Below, piece after piece: positions 33,955 to 42,624 of a DNA stretch of 64,000 nucleotides. The notes beneath the pieces were generated by a model. It did no database searches. It worked only from the letters and a program-made list of their open reading frames with translations, and was not told the origin of the DNA. Both the position numbers and the translations under genes were made by a program. Origin of the DNA: DASRDS01 sp035570055 (lineage in GTDB: Bacteria; Gemmatimonadota; Gemmatimonadetes; Gemmatimonadales; Gemmatimonadaceae); NCBI GenBank assembly GCA_035570055.1, contig DATMLM010000002.1, positions 1 through 64,000 on the forward strand, read 5' to 3'. Numbering within the stretch: position 1 is the first letter of the stretch; the number at the start of each line of letters is the position of its first letter.

Positions 33955-35087
33955 TAGTCGTCCTCCCGGTCAACGCCCGAGGCGACGAGCACATCGAGCC
34001 CCTGCGTGTTCTTGACGAGTTGCGCGACGACAGAGCCCCGAAACGGACGTTGGTACCACGGGCGGCGGCTCTGGCCGGTCAGGATCACGGTCACCCCCTT
34101 CTCGCCGGCGAACTTGAGCAGCGTCGCCGCGACATCGGTCCCCGTCAGCTTCACGACCTCGGCGCCCAAGGCCTGCGCCAGTTGAATGTTGTCGACGAGC
34201 CGTCGCTGCACCGTCGCGTCGATGCGGTCAGCGGCTTCGTCCGGTGTTTGAACGTACACGCAGTACCAGTCGGTATTCAGGCGGCCGGCGATTCGGCTCG
34301 CCTTGCGGAGGAGCACCGCCGATTGCGGTGGATCGCTGGAGAGCGCGACGAGAACGCGGTCGACTGTCTTGGGCGCTGGCGCCTCGCCCGCCTCGCGGCG
34401 AACGATCTGTTCCCGTGTTCTATCCACTGAGCTCGCCACTTCCCTCAATGCGAGCTCACGAAGCGTCGTCAGGTTTTCTTCGGTGAAAAAATTCGCGAGT
34501 GCTGCTTGAATTTTTTCTTTCGGATAGATCTTCCCCTCTTGCAGTCGCTGACGCAGGTCTTGCGCTGAGATATCGAGATTGACGACTTGGTCGGCAGTCG
34601 CGACCACCCAATCAGGGACTGTTTCGCGTACGGTGACGCCCAGCGTTTGGGCGACCACGTCGTTCAGTGACTCCAGGTGCTGGACGTTGACGGCCGAGAT
34701 GACATTGATGCCTTCGTCGAGCAGCTCCATGACGTCTTGCCAGCGTTTGGCGTGCTTTGCCCCGGGGACATTCGTGTGCGCCAACTCGTCGACGACGGCG
34801 ATATCCGGATGGCGGGCGAGTACCGCCTCGACGTCCATCTCCTCGAGCGTCACGCCGCGATACTCGATGCGCTTGCGCGGGACGATCTCGAGATCGCCGA
34901 TCTGCGCCTCCGTATCCGCGCGCCCGTGCGTCTCGACGAACGCGATGACGACGTCGACCCCGCGATTTCTCAAAGCGCACGCCTCGTTCAGCATCCGGTA
35001 CGTCTTGCCGACGCCGGCCGCCGACCCGATATACAGCTTGAGCTTGCCGCGCTCGCGCTGCCGGACGAGAGTGAGAAAGTCGCTCAA
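33954..35087 (-). CDS. kdpD: KdpD N-terminal half (KdpD sensor domain plus Usp domain), stand-alone
   Basis: A 377-aa cytoplasmic protein matching only the first half of KdpD, the potassium/turgor sensor kinase. Motifs: LKLYIGSAAGVGKTYRMLNEA (Walker A-like), VVIAFVETHGRAD, RKRIEYRGVTLEEMDVEAVL, DIAVVDELAHTNVPGAKHAK and WQDVMELLDEGINVISAVNVQH, then a universal-stress-protein domain (RVLVALSSDPPQSAVLLRKA) up to the stop. It has no membrane helices and no kinase core. Those are encoded by a separate gene at 44566-46089. The start overlaps the porin stop (ATGA) and its stop overlaps the degenerate kinase (TAATG). It may act in trans on the transmitter half. Confidence 0.92.
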   Translation of the reverse strand: MSDFLTLVRQRERGKLKLYIGSAAGVGKTYRMLNEACALRNRGVDVVIAFVETHGRADTEAQIGDLEIVPRKRIEYRGVTLEEMDVEAVLARHPDIAVVDELAHTNVPGAKHAKRWQDVMELLDEGINVISAVNVQHLESLNDVVAQTLGVTVRETVPDWVVATADQVVNLDISAQDLRQRLQEGKIYPKEKIQAALANFFTEENLTTLRELALREVASSVDRTREQIVRREAGEAPAPKTVDRVLVALSSDPPQSAVLLRKASRIAGRLNTDWYCVYVQTPDEAADRIDATVQRRLVDNIQLAQALGAEVVKLTGTDVAATLLKFAGEKGVTVILTGQSRRPWYQRPFRGSVVAQLVKNTQGLDVLVASGVDREDD

Positions 35088-36199
35088 ATGGTCAAGGCGA
35101 GCGAGGTGACGACGAACCCGTCATTGCGAGAATACCCGCCAGCGTGGTGCAGGGGGAAGACAGGCCGGTCGGCACGCAATGCTCGCGCCTCCGTTCGCCA
35201 GAGCAGCCGCGACACGGGGCTCACGTCTACGCCGAGCGATGCGCCGCTCGCCTCGAACGTCACCGGCAGGTTGGTCTGAACGATCGCCCGACTCGGGTCG
35301 GCGTACCGCTCTATCCGGCCGACGACGCCGACCTTGGCGGTCGGGTGATACTTGGCGATGAGCGCGGCGCCATCCCACGTCGCGGTCCCATGCGCGCTCG
35401 CCGTCCGGCTTTGGAGCCCTAAGTCGACCGCGGCGGCCAACTGCCAGCGAGCGGTCGGGTTGTACTGGGCGATCCACTCGTTGAAGAACCGCACCTGTGG
35501 GATAACCGTGTCGGGGGAGACGACCCCCACGAAGTTGTCGTACGACAGCGTGAGCACGGGTGACACGGTGTAATCTACGCGAGCGCCGAGCGCGGGCGGC
35601 GTGTTGTAGTTCGAGATGTCCTGCCACCCGTTGAGAACGAGAAATTGCGCGGCCACGGCCTGAGACGGCGACCAGGTCAGCTTGACGCCGGCCTCGTAAT
35701 ACGCGGAATAGTCGGCCATGAGCGAGCGCGTGTACGTCAGGTTGTCGCGCGAGATCCAGCCCTCGTATCCCGTGTGCGCCGCGAAGATACCACCGTCGAT
35801 CCACAGGGTCGAGCTGAGCTTGTAGCCGGCCGTCGCTTCCTGGATGAACTCGGCGACCGATGGGCCGCTTACCTCGCCGATATGCGGCTCAGCCGCGTAC
35901 AGGTCCTGCACGGACGTTCCGAATTGCACGGCGAGCCGCCCCCGAAAATTCGGCGCGGTGAGCTTCGCCTCGACATATGCCAGGTTGATGTTGAACTCGG
36001 CGTGCCGCGCCGGTTGCGTCGTGTAGGCGCGGTCGAAGTTGTACGGCCGGTCGAAGTCCCACGCATAGTACCCGTCGATGAACGCGCCGAACGTAATCTT
36101 GGGCGTCGTATCGGCAGCCGGCGTGCTGGCCTGCGCGCCGACGCGCACGGGAGCGAGGCAGAGCACCAACAATCCCGAGAGGCGCGTGGGCGCGATCAT
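35084..36199 (-). CDS. Outer-membrane porin-like beta-barrel protein
   Basis: A 371-aa protein with signal MIAPTRLSGLLVLCLAPVRVGAQ at ATG 36199. The body is a run of amphipathic strands ending in an aromatic/hydrophobic C-terminus (FVVTSLALTI), as for outer-membrane barrels. The pattern ITFGAFIDGYYAWDFDRPYN, HAEFNINLAYVEAKLTAPNF, RLAVQFGTSVQDLY matches porins annotated beside Kdp genes. First gene of the operon with kdpD-N, so it may let K+ or osmolytes in under potassium limitation. It diverges from the kdpC-kdpA pair over a T-rich promoter region. Confidence 0.85.
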   Translation of the reverse strand: MIAPTRLSGLLVLCLAPVRVGAQASTPAADTTPKITFGAFIDGYYAWDFDRPYNFDRAYTTQPARHAEFNINLAYVEAKLTAPNFRGRLAVQFGTSVQDLYAAEPHIGEVSGPSVAEFIQEATAGYKLSSTLWIDGGIFAAHTGYEGWISRDNLTYTRSLMADYSAYYEAGVKLTWSPSQAVAAQFLVLNGWQDISNYNTPPALGARVDYTVSPVLTLSYDNFVGVVSPDTVIPQVRFFNEWIAQYNPTARWQLAAAVDLGLQSRTASAHGTATWDGAALIAKYHPTAKVGVVGRIERYADPSRAIVQTNLPVTFEASGASLGVDVSPVSRLLWRTEARALRADRPVFPLHHAGGYSRNDGFVVTSLALTI

Positions 36200-36230
36200 G
36201 CGCCATAACGTACTCCATCCGGGCCAATTT

Positions 36231-36249
36231 TTTATGCTGTCTTTATGCT
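36231..36249. promoter_or_regulatory. Candidate KdpE site in a divergent kdp promoter
   Basis: A direct repeat, TTTATGCT at 36231-36238 and 36242-36249, has 11-bp spacing. It lies in a T-run followed by GCCCGCC. E. coli KdpE binds a similar T-rich element before a GC-rich flank, and OmpR-family regulators favour direct repeats of about 11 bp. It sits between the porin/kdpD-N operon and the kdpC-kdpA pair. Predicted only. Confidence 0.45.
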
Positions 36250-36280
36250 CGCCCGCCGGAGCACTCCGTAAGTTCCCGAA

Positions 36281-36868
36281 ATGCGTCGCATGCTGTGGCC
36301 CGCGTTCAGCCTGACGGGCGCCCTGCTGTTGCTCACCGGTGTCGCGTATCCGGCGCTGCTCTATGCCGTTGGGCGGATCACGATGCCGTGGGCCGCCGGG
36401 GGCAGCTTGGTGCGCGATCACAGTGGCCGAGTGGTCGGGTCGGCGTACATCGGCCAGGCGTTCGTCAGTGCCCGCTACTTTCACGGGCGGCCGAGCGCGG
36501 TGGCGTACGACGCCGCGGGATCCGGCGCCTCGAATCTCGGACCTACGAATCCGGCGCTCGCCGACTCGATTGCCCACGCCGGCGAGCGATTCCGGGCGAC
36601 GAACGGTCTCGCTTCTACTACGTGGCTCCCCTCCGACGCCGTGACCGCGAGTGCGAGTGGGCTCGACCCGGACATCTCGCCAGAAACCGCCGCGCTGCAA
36701 ATCGATCGCGTCACCGCTTCGCGGCGCACGACAACGGGCGCCGTCACAGCCCTGGTCGAGGCGTACACGAGGAGGCCGGTACTCGGCGTCATCGGCGAGC
36801 CGCGGATCAACGTCTTGCGGCTGAATCTCGCGCTCGACTCGCTCGACCCGGTACTCCCGGCGCGATGA
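36281..36868 (+). CDS. kdpC: KdpC, potassium ATPase subunit (second copy)
   Basis: A 195-aa KdpC. One N-terminal membrane helix (AFSLTGALLLLTGVAYPALLYAVG) is followed by the periplasmic domain with GSAYIGQAFVSARYFHGRPSA (family GQxFxxxxYFxxRPSA), ASASGLDPDISPETAALQ and RINVLRLNLALD. All usual KdpC elements are intact. It is the first gene of a two-gene unit and its stop overlaps the kdpA start (ATGA). In normal operons kdpC is last (kdpFABC), so the order is reversed here. No kdpB accompanies it; the only kdpB in the window is at 40465-42624. Confidence 0.93.
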   Translation: MRRMLWPAFSLTGALLLLTGVAYPALLYAVGRITMPWAAGGSLVRDHSGRVVGSAYIGQAFVSARYFHGRPSAVAYDAAGSGASNLGPTNPALADSIAHAGERFRATNGLASTTWLPSDAVTASASGLDPDISPETAALQIDRVTASRRTTTGAVTALVEAYTRRPVLGVIGEPRINVLRLNLALDSLDPVLPAR

Positions 36869-38502
36869 CCGAGCGGGGCATCGCGCAGGACATCCTGTTT
36901 CTGCTGATCGTCACGGCGCTCGTGCGGCCCTCGGGGACCTATCTGGCTCTCGTCTTCACTGGTGGACGGACGTGGCTCGATCCCATCGCGCGGCCAGTCG
37001 AGCGGGCGCTCTATCGGCTGGCGCGGATCGACCCGGAAAGGCAGATGACGTGGGCCGAGTACGCGACGGCATTCGTCGTGTTCGGCCTGGCGGGTACGCT
37101 GGTGTTGTACGCTATCCTGCGCGTCCAGGCACCGCTCGCTACGCCGCTGACTCCGGATCTCGCCGCCAACACCGCAATCAGCTTCAGCACGACGACGACG
37201 TGGCAGGCGTACGCCGGCGAGACCACGATGCGCTACGCGACGCAACTCATCGGCCTCGCCGGGCAGAATTTCATTGCCGGCGCGGCTGGACTGGCCGTCG
37301 GCATCGCCTTCATCAGGGGACTCGCCGGTGATGGCGTGGAGACGATCGGCAACTTCTGGATCGACGTCGTTCGCGCGATCCTGTGGGTGCTGCTCCCGCT
37401 GTCGGTAGCCGGCGGCATTGCCCTCATGGGGCTCGGCGTTCCGATGAACTTCGACCCGTTCACCCACGTCACGACGCTCGACGGCGCGGCACAGACCATC
37501 GCCCAGGGACCGGTGGCGGCCCTCGAATTCATCAAGCAGCTCGGCACCAATGGCGGCGGATTCTTCAACGCCAACGGCGCGCACCCGTACGAGAACCCCT
37601 CCGCGGTGGCGAATCTTCTCGAGATGCTGGCGATCGCCGTGCTCCCGGCGGCGCTCACGTACACGTTCGGGCGAGTCACCGGCCACCGGCGCGACGGGTG
37701 GGTGCTCTATGGCGTGATGGTCGCGCTGTTCGCGGCCGGTCTCGGCGCCGGGCACTGGGCCGAGCGACACGGGACCATGGAGGGCAAGGAGGTGCGGTTC
37801 GGCATCGACGGATCGGTGCTGACGGCTGTCACCACGTCGAACGGCGCGACCGGCTCGACGAACGCGGCCGACGATAGTCTCACACCGCTCGGAGGCGCCG
37901 TCCCGCTCGTGAACATGCTCCTCGGCGAGATCGCCTTCGGCGGCCTGGGTTCCGGCCTCTTTGGGATTGTGATCGTTGCTATGCTCGGGCTCTTTCTCAC
38001 CGGGCTCATGATCGGGCGAACACCCCAGTATCTGGGGAAGCCGCTGGGCGGCCTCGAGGTGCGTCTCATTGTCCTGTACACGCTCGTCATGCCCATCACG
38101 GTGTTGCCGCTGACGGCGCTGGCCCTCGTCACTCGGGCCGGACTGGCCGGGCTGACCGTGAATCATGGTCCGCACGGGCTGACGGAGATTTGGTTCGCGT
38201 ACACCAGCGCCTTCGCGAACAACGGCCAGGCATTCAGCGCGCTCAACGCGAATACGCCGTTCTACAACATCACGACCGCGGTCGCGATGATGGCCGGCCG
38301 GTTCGGCCTCGGGGTGATCGCGCTCGCGCTGGCCGGGATACTCGCGCGCGCGCCGAAACGTTCGGCGGCCGGCGCCGTCCCGACCGACACCGCGTTGTTC
38401 GGCGTCATCATCATCGGGACAGCGCTGATCGTGGGCGCGCTCACGTATGCGGCGCCCCTCGTGCTCGGGCCGATCGTGGAACACGTCCGCGCTACATCTT
38501 GA
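36865..38502 (+). CDS. kdpA: KdpA, potassium-translocating subunit (second, divergent copy)
   Basis: A 545-aa KdpA with about ten helices. The P-loops are recognisable: loop 2 QLGTNGGGFFNANGAHPYEN and loop 4 TSAFANNGQAFSAL are canonical. Loop 1 reads SFSTTTTWQAYAGE, where the copy at 42608 has SFTTNTNWQSYAGE, so two Asn are replaced by Thr next to the first selectivity-filter strand. Loop 3 is TTSNGATGSTNAADDSLTP, with one extra residue and without the CGAV of the other copy. A changed ion affinity or specificity is possible. The start overlaps kdpC; the 3' end overlaps the facing porin gene by 11 bp. Confidence 0.93.
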   Translation: MTERGIAQDILFLLIVTALVRPSGTYLALVFTGGRTWLDPIARPVERALYRLARIDPERQMTWAEYATAFVVFGLAGTLVLYAILRVQAPLATPLTPDLAANTAISFSTTTTWQAYAGETTMRYATQLIGLAGQNFIAGAAGLAVGIAFIRGLAGDGVETIGNFWIDVVRAILWVLLPLSVAGGIALMGLGVPMNFDPFTHVTTLDGAAQTIAQGPVAALEFIKQLGTNGGGFFNANGAHPYENPSAVANLLEMLAIAVLPAALTYTFGRVTGHRRDGWVLYGVMVALFAAGLGAGHWAERHGTMEGKEVRFGIDGSVLTAVTTSNGATGSTNAADDSLTPLGGAVPLVNMLLGEIAFGGLGSGLFGIVIVAMLGLFLTGLMIGRTPQYLGKPLGGLEVRLIVLYTLVMPITVLPLTALALVTRAGLAGLTVNHGPHGLTEIWFAYTSAFANNGQAFSALNANTPFYNITTAVAMMAGRFGLGVIALALAGILARAPKRSAAGAVPTDTALFGVIIIGTALIVGALTYAAPLVLGPIVEHVRATS

Positions 38503-39871
38503 CCAGCACGGCGAAGTTGATGCGCATCTCCTCCTTCACGAGGTCCGGCGTGAAGCCGGGCACCGTCGCCGCGGGATTCCCAGTATTGCCGCCGGCAGGC
38601 GTGATGCCTTGGCGCCCGACGAAATAGGGTACGCTCGAGCCGCGCCGGTCGGGCTCGATGCGGAACATGAAGAAGTCGTTCGGCGCCCAGTCGAGCGAGA
38701 TCGATGCATCCCAGGCGTGGAATTGGTCGCCCGGATTGAACGTGAAGTACGGCGAGGGGACCGCCGCCGTGGCGCCGTTGATCGGCGGCGGCAGGACGAG
38801 GTACCGGCCGGGGTTGTTGATGGCGCCGCCGCCCAACGTGATACCGAAATGGTCGTGATAGAACCAGTTGCGGTTGTAGAGCATGAAGCCGACGAAGTAC
38901 TGCTGGGGCCGGCCCGGTCCGGCCTTGGCACAGTTCACGTGATCGCCGAACTCGCAGCCGATGTCGAACGTGAACGAGAAGGCTGACTTGTCCCACAGAC
39001 TGTTCGGCGAATCGTAGAGCTTCATCAAGAAGCTGTCGTCGCTATGGATGCGGGAGCGCGACGGTGCGCCCAAGTCGTCGTACCCCCAGTAGTCGTTCGA
39101 GAGCGCCGAGATGAAGCCATTTGGGCGCCAGAGGATCTGTGTGCCGTAGCCGGGTGAGCTATTGAACATGCCGTACGACTGCCAACCGTTGATGAGCCAG
39201 AACTCGACTTTGAGCTTCGGGCTCGGGAACATCTGCACGCGCATGCCGTTGAAAAACCACGGCGTATTGGCGGACACATACGACGGCTGGTATGCCCAGT
39301 TGTCCGCGTTGTAGTAGCTGAAGAGGCCGATGTACGAGTCGAAGATGCCGACGTCGATGTTCATGCCGTCCATCACGTCGAAGTGATATCCGCCATACGC
39401 CTCGGAGACGTACCGATACGCGTCAGCGAGGTCAAACTGGCCCCGCGATGGGCTGGCATCGTCGCGTGGCGTCTCGGTGGAGTACGCGCCGAACTGGGTC
39501 ATGAGTCGCGCGCGCACATTGTCGTAGTGAAAGTCGCCGCCGATCCCGAATTGCTGGAGCTGGAACTCGCTCGTGCGGCCCATCTCGGCCGCCCCATCGA
39601 GCGTGTGGTCCTTGGGGCGATTGAAGTCACTGACGAAGTTGACGTCGACGCGGATCTCCGGTGTGAACCACTTGGTGTCGAGCGGCGAGGTATGGGCCCG
39701 GCTGTTGCCGTTCACCCACGTGAAATCGGCGAAACCGAAGGGAGTCGGCGGTTCCGGCTTTTTTTTGGTCGTGTCGGCCTTGGTCGAGTCGGCGGGTTGC
39801 TGCGCGCGTGCGACGGACGCGGCTCCGCCGAGCGCCCACGCGAGTACGTAGACGCGGAGAAAATTTCGCAT
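38492..39871 (-). CDS. Outer-membrane beta-barrel (porin-like) protein at the end of the kdp operon
   Basis: A 459-aa exported protein: signal MRNFLRVYVLAWALGGAASVARA, then a Lys/Thr/Pro-rich linker, then a barrel of aromatic-rich strands (FGFADFTWVNGNSRAH, EFQLQQFGIGGDFHYDNVRA, FDIGCEFGDHVNCAKAG) ending in EEMRINFAVLVKM. The GGDFHYDNVRARLMTQFG and WLINGWQSYGMFN segments resemble the barrel proteins found with Kdp genes in related genomes. It follows kdpC by 12 bp on the same strand. It is not closely alike to the porin at 35084, so each Kdp set has its own outer-membrane partner. Confidence 0.85.
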   Translation of the reverse strand: MRNFLRVYVLAWALGGAASVARAQQPADSTKADTTKKKPEPPTPFGFADFTWVNGNSRAHTSPLDTKWFTPEIRVDVNFVSDFNRPKDHTLDGAAEMGRTSEFQLQQFGIGGDFHYDNVRARLMTQFGAYSTETPRDDASPSRGQFDLADAYRYVSEAYGGYHFDVMDGMNIDVGIFDSYIGLFSYYNADNWAYQPSYVSANTPWFFNGMRVQMFPSPKLKVEFWLINGWQSYGMFNSSPGYGTQILWRPNGFISALSNDYWGYDDLGAPSRSRIHSDDSFLMKLYDSPNSLWDKSAFSFTFDIGCEFGDHVNCAKAGPGRPQQYFVGFMLYNRNWFYHDHFGITLGGGAINNPGRYLVLPPPINGATAAVPSPYFTFNPGDQFHAWDASISLDWAPNDFFMFRIEPDRRGSSVPYFVGRQGITPAGGNTGNPAATVPGFTPDLVKEEMRINFAVLVKM

Positions 39872-39883
39872 ATGGCTGGGGGC

Positions 39884-40462
39884 TTAGTGGTTGAGGGAGT
39901 CCAACGCCAGGTTGAGCAGCAGCACGTTCACCCGTCGCTCGCCGAAGAATCCGAACTGACGGCCTTCGGTGTGTGCGGCGACGATCGCGCGGATGCGATC
40001 GGCTGGAACGCCCCGCGCTCTGGCCACGCGGGCAACTTGGATCTCCGCCGTCGCCGGCGAGATATGTGGATCGAGACCTGATCCAGATGACGTGACCATA
40101 TCGGCCGGGACCTGACCCTTCACGGCCCCATCGGTTTTCACGGCACTATCTATGGCGACCGCAATCAGGGTATCGGCCAGTTTGCGGTCCGTGGGACCCT
40201 TATTGGTCCCCGACGACGAATCACCCACATAGCCTGATCCAGCGGCGGAGGGCCGCGGATGAAAATACTTGGCCGAAGCGAACGATTGCCCGATGAGGGC
40301 ACTGCCGACCACCTGACCATTCGATTCGATCAGCGAACCGTTGGCTTGATGGGGGAACAAGACTTGGGACAGGCCGGTGACCAGGCCGGGGTAGAGCAAG
40401 CCAGTCATGACGATCAGCAGCAGCGTGAGAACGATCGCCGGCCGGAATTGATTGCGGAGCAT
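39884..40462 (-). CDS. kdpC: KdpC, potassium ATPase subunit (main operon)
   Basis: A 192-aa KdpC with helix ALVLTLLLIVMTGLLYPGLVTGLSQ-like N-terminus (residues about 9-33), GSALIGQSFASAKYFHPRPSA, a Gly-rich DSSSGTNKGPTDRKL segment, SSGSGLDPHISPATAEIQ and RRVNVLLLNLALDSL. KdpC stabilises the KdpFABC complex and aids K+ uptake. It starts 2 bp after the kdpB stop and is followed by the porin-like gene. Standard operon position. Confidence 0.95.
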   Translation of the reverse strand: MLRNQFRPAIVLTLLLIVMTGLLYPGLVTGLSQVLFPHQANGSLIESNGQVVGSALIGQSFASAKYFHPRPSAAGSGYVGDSSSGTNKGPTDRKLADTLIAVAIDSAVKTDGAVKGQVPADMVTSSGSGLDPHISPATAEIQVARVARARGVPADRIRAIVAAHTEGRQFGFFGERRVNVLLLNLALDSLNH

Positions 40463-40464
40463 GA

Positions 40465-42624
40465 TTACACCAGGTGCGTCGCGACGAGCAGCATGTCGAT
40501 CAACTTGATGAAGATGAATGGAACGATGATGCCGCCGACGCCGTAAATGACCAAGTTGCGGCGCAGAATCGCCGCGGCGCCCATCGGCCGGTAGCGCACG
40601 CCGCGCAGCGCCAGCGGAATCAGCGCGACGATGATCAGCGCGTTGAAGATCACACTGGCCAGGATCGCCGAGGTCGGCGAGTGCAGCCGCATCACGTTGA
40701 GCGCTTGCAGCACCGGGAACGTGACGGTGAACATGGCCGGGATGATCGCGAAGTATTTCGCGACGTCATTGGCGATCGAGAACGTGGTCAGCGATCCGCG
40801 GGTCATGAGCAATTGCTTCCCGATCTCGACGATCTCGATCAGCTTCGTCGGATTCGAGTCGAGATCGATCATGTTGCCGGCTTCTTTCGCGGCCTGCGTC
40901 CCGGTATTCATGGCCACGCCGACATCAGCCTGCGCCAAGGCCGGCGCGTCGTTCGTCCCGTCACCAGTCATGGCGACGAGCCGCCCGCCCGCCTGCTCGC
41001 GTTTGATCAGCGCCATCTTGTCTTCGGGCTTTGCCTCGGCCAGGAAGTCGTCGACACCGGCCTCCTGCGCGATCGCCGCGGCGGTCAGCGGGTTGTCGCC
41101 CGTGATCATCACCGTGCGAATGCCCATCGCACGCAGGCGGTCGAAGCGCTCGCGCATGCCGCCTTTCACGATGTCCTTCAAGTAGATCACGCCGAGCACC
41201 CGCGCTGTCCCATCGGCCTTCTCGGCAACCACCAGCGGCGTGCCGCCCTCGCGCGCGATACGCGATACGGCGGTGTCGAGCTCCGGGGGGATCGTGCCAC
41301 CGTTCTCCTGCACCCAGCGGCCGATCGAATCGCCCGCGCCTTTTCTGAGCGCACCGCCGCCGCGCAAATTGACTCCGCTCATGCGCGTCGACGCGCTGAA
41401 CGGGACGAACTCCACATCCTTCGGCTGCGCCCCGCCCGTGCTTTCCTGGGACGCGATCTTCACGGTCCCCACCTCGGCGCCCACGGCCGCCAACGCCGCC
41501 GGAGGCAGGGCGTTGTCTGCATCGGTCAACTGGCGGCCTCGGAGCCCGAACTTCTCCTTGGCGAGCACGACGATGCTCCGGCCCTCGGGCGTCTCGTCGG
41601 CCAACGACGCGAGCTGCGCGCGGTCGGCGAGCTGCTCCGGCGTCACGCCCGGCATCGGGACGAACTCGACCGCCTGGCGATTGCCGAGTGTGATCGTCCC
41701 CGTCTTGTCCAGCAGCAGCGTGTTCACGTCTCCCGCCGCCTCGACCGATCGTCCACTCATGGCAATCACGTTCTGCTGAATCACGCGGTCCATGCCCGCG
41801 ATGCCGATCGCCGAGAGCAAACCACCGATCGTCGTCGGGATGAGACATACGAGCAGCGCCACGAGCACCGGAATGCCGATCGCCGTCCCGCTGTAGATCG
41901 CGAACGGCTGCAGCGTGACGACCGCCAACAAGAACACGATGGTGAGTCCCGACAGCAGGATCGTCAGCGCGATCTCATTGGGCGTCTTCTGGCGCGAGGC
42001 CCCTTCGACCAACGCGATCATTCGGTCGAGAAACGTTTCCCCGGCATTCGCGGTGATACGAACCACGAGATAGTCCGAGAGCACGCGCGTTCCGCCGGTG
42101 ACGGCCGAGCGATCGCCGCCAGATTCCCGGATGACGGGGGCGGATTCGCCAGTGATGGCGGACTCGTCGACCGATGCCACGCCCTCGACCACGTCCCCAT
42201 CGCCTGGTATCACGTCCCCGGGCAGCGCAACGATGTAGTCCCCTTTGGCGAGGGACGACGAGGGGACCGTTTCGAAGCGACCGCGGTCGTGGGGTGAGAA
42301 GAGGCGTTTGGCGACGGTCTGCGTGCGGGACTTTCTGAGCGTGTCCGCCTGCGCTTTGCCCCGACCCTCGGCCATCGCTTCCGCGAAGTTCGCGAACACG
42401 ACTGTGAACCACAGCCACAGCGTGAGCTGCAGCGAGAAGCGGAGATCGCCCTGGCCGGTGACGGCGTCGCGGATGACGACGAGCGTGGTCAGCACGCTCC
42501 CGATCATGACGACGAACATCACGGGATTCCGGACGAGATGCGCCGGATTGAGCTTGACCAACGAATCCCGGATCGCCCGCTTGACGATCGGCGGATCGAA
42601 GAGAGGTCTAGAAGAGTATGCCAT
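40465..42624 (-). CDS. kdpB: KdpB, potassium-transporting P-type ATPase catalytic subunit
   Basis: A 719-aa P-type ATPase, the only KdpB in the window. Phosphorylation Asp306 lies in LLLDKTGTITLG; the actuator motif is VDESAITGESAPV, with the TGES Ser at 161 that is the inhibitory phosphosite in E. coli. LVCLIPTTIGGLLSAIGIAG is the Kdp-type fourth membrane segment; MITGDNPLTAAAIA and VAMTGDGTNDAPALAQADVG complete the core. It hydrolyses ATP to drive K+ uptake through KdpA. Its start overlaps the kdpA stop by 17 bp. It may have to serve both KdpA/KdpC sets. Confidence 0.97.
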   Translation of the reverse strand: MAYSSRPLFDPPIVKRAIRDSLVKLNPAHLVRNPVMFVVMIGSVLTTLVVIRDAVTGQGDLRFSLQLTLWLWFTVVFANFAEAMAEGRGKAQADTLRKSRTQTVAKRLFSPHDRGRFETVPSSSLAKGDYIVALPGDVIPGDGDVVEGVASVDESAITGESAPVIRESGGDRSAVTGGTRVLSDYLVVRITANAGETFLDRMIALVEGASRQKTPNEIALTILLSGLTIVFLLAVVTLQPFAIYSGTAIGIPVLVALLVCLIPTTIGGLLSAIGIAGMDRVIQQNVIAMSGRSVEAAGDVNTLLLDKTGTITLGNRQAVEFVPMPGVTPEQLADRAQLASLADETPEGRSIVVLAKEKFGLRGRQLTDADNALPPAALAAVGAEVGTVKIASQESTGGAQPKDVEFVPFSASTRMSGVNLRGGGALRKGAGDSIGRWVQENGGTIPPELDTAVSRIAREGGTPLVVAEKADGTARVLGVIYLKDIVKGGMRERFDRLRAMGIRTVMITGDNPLTAAAIAQEAGVDDFLAEAKPEDKMALIKREQAGGRLVAMTGDGTNDAPALAQADVGVAMNTGTQAAKEAGNMIDLDSNPTKLIEIVEIGKQLLMTRGSLTTFSIANDVAKYFAIIPAMFTVTFPVLQALNVMRLHSPTSAILASVIFNALIIVALIPLALRGVRYRPMGAAAILRRNLVIYGVGGIIVPFIFIKLIDMLLVATHLV

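Noticed and set aside
36481..38484. A 667-codon minus-strand frame across the second kdpA
   Set aside because: KdpA on the plus strand is unmistakable; the antisense translation is His/Arg/Glu-rich without domains.
40474..42297. A 607-codon plus-strand frame across kdpB
   Set aside because: Shadow of the KdpB gene; composition is Arg/His/Asp-rich and no start context or family is seen.
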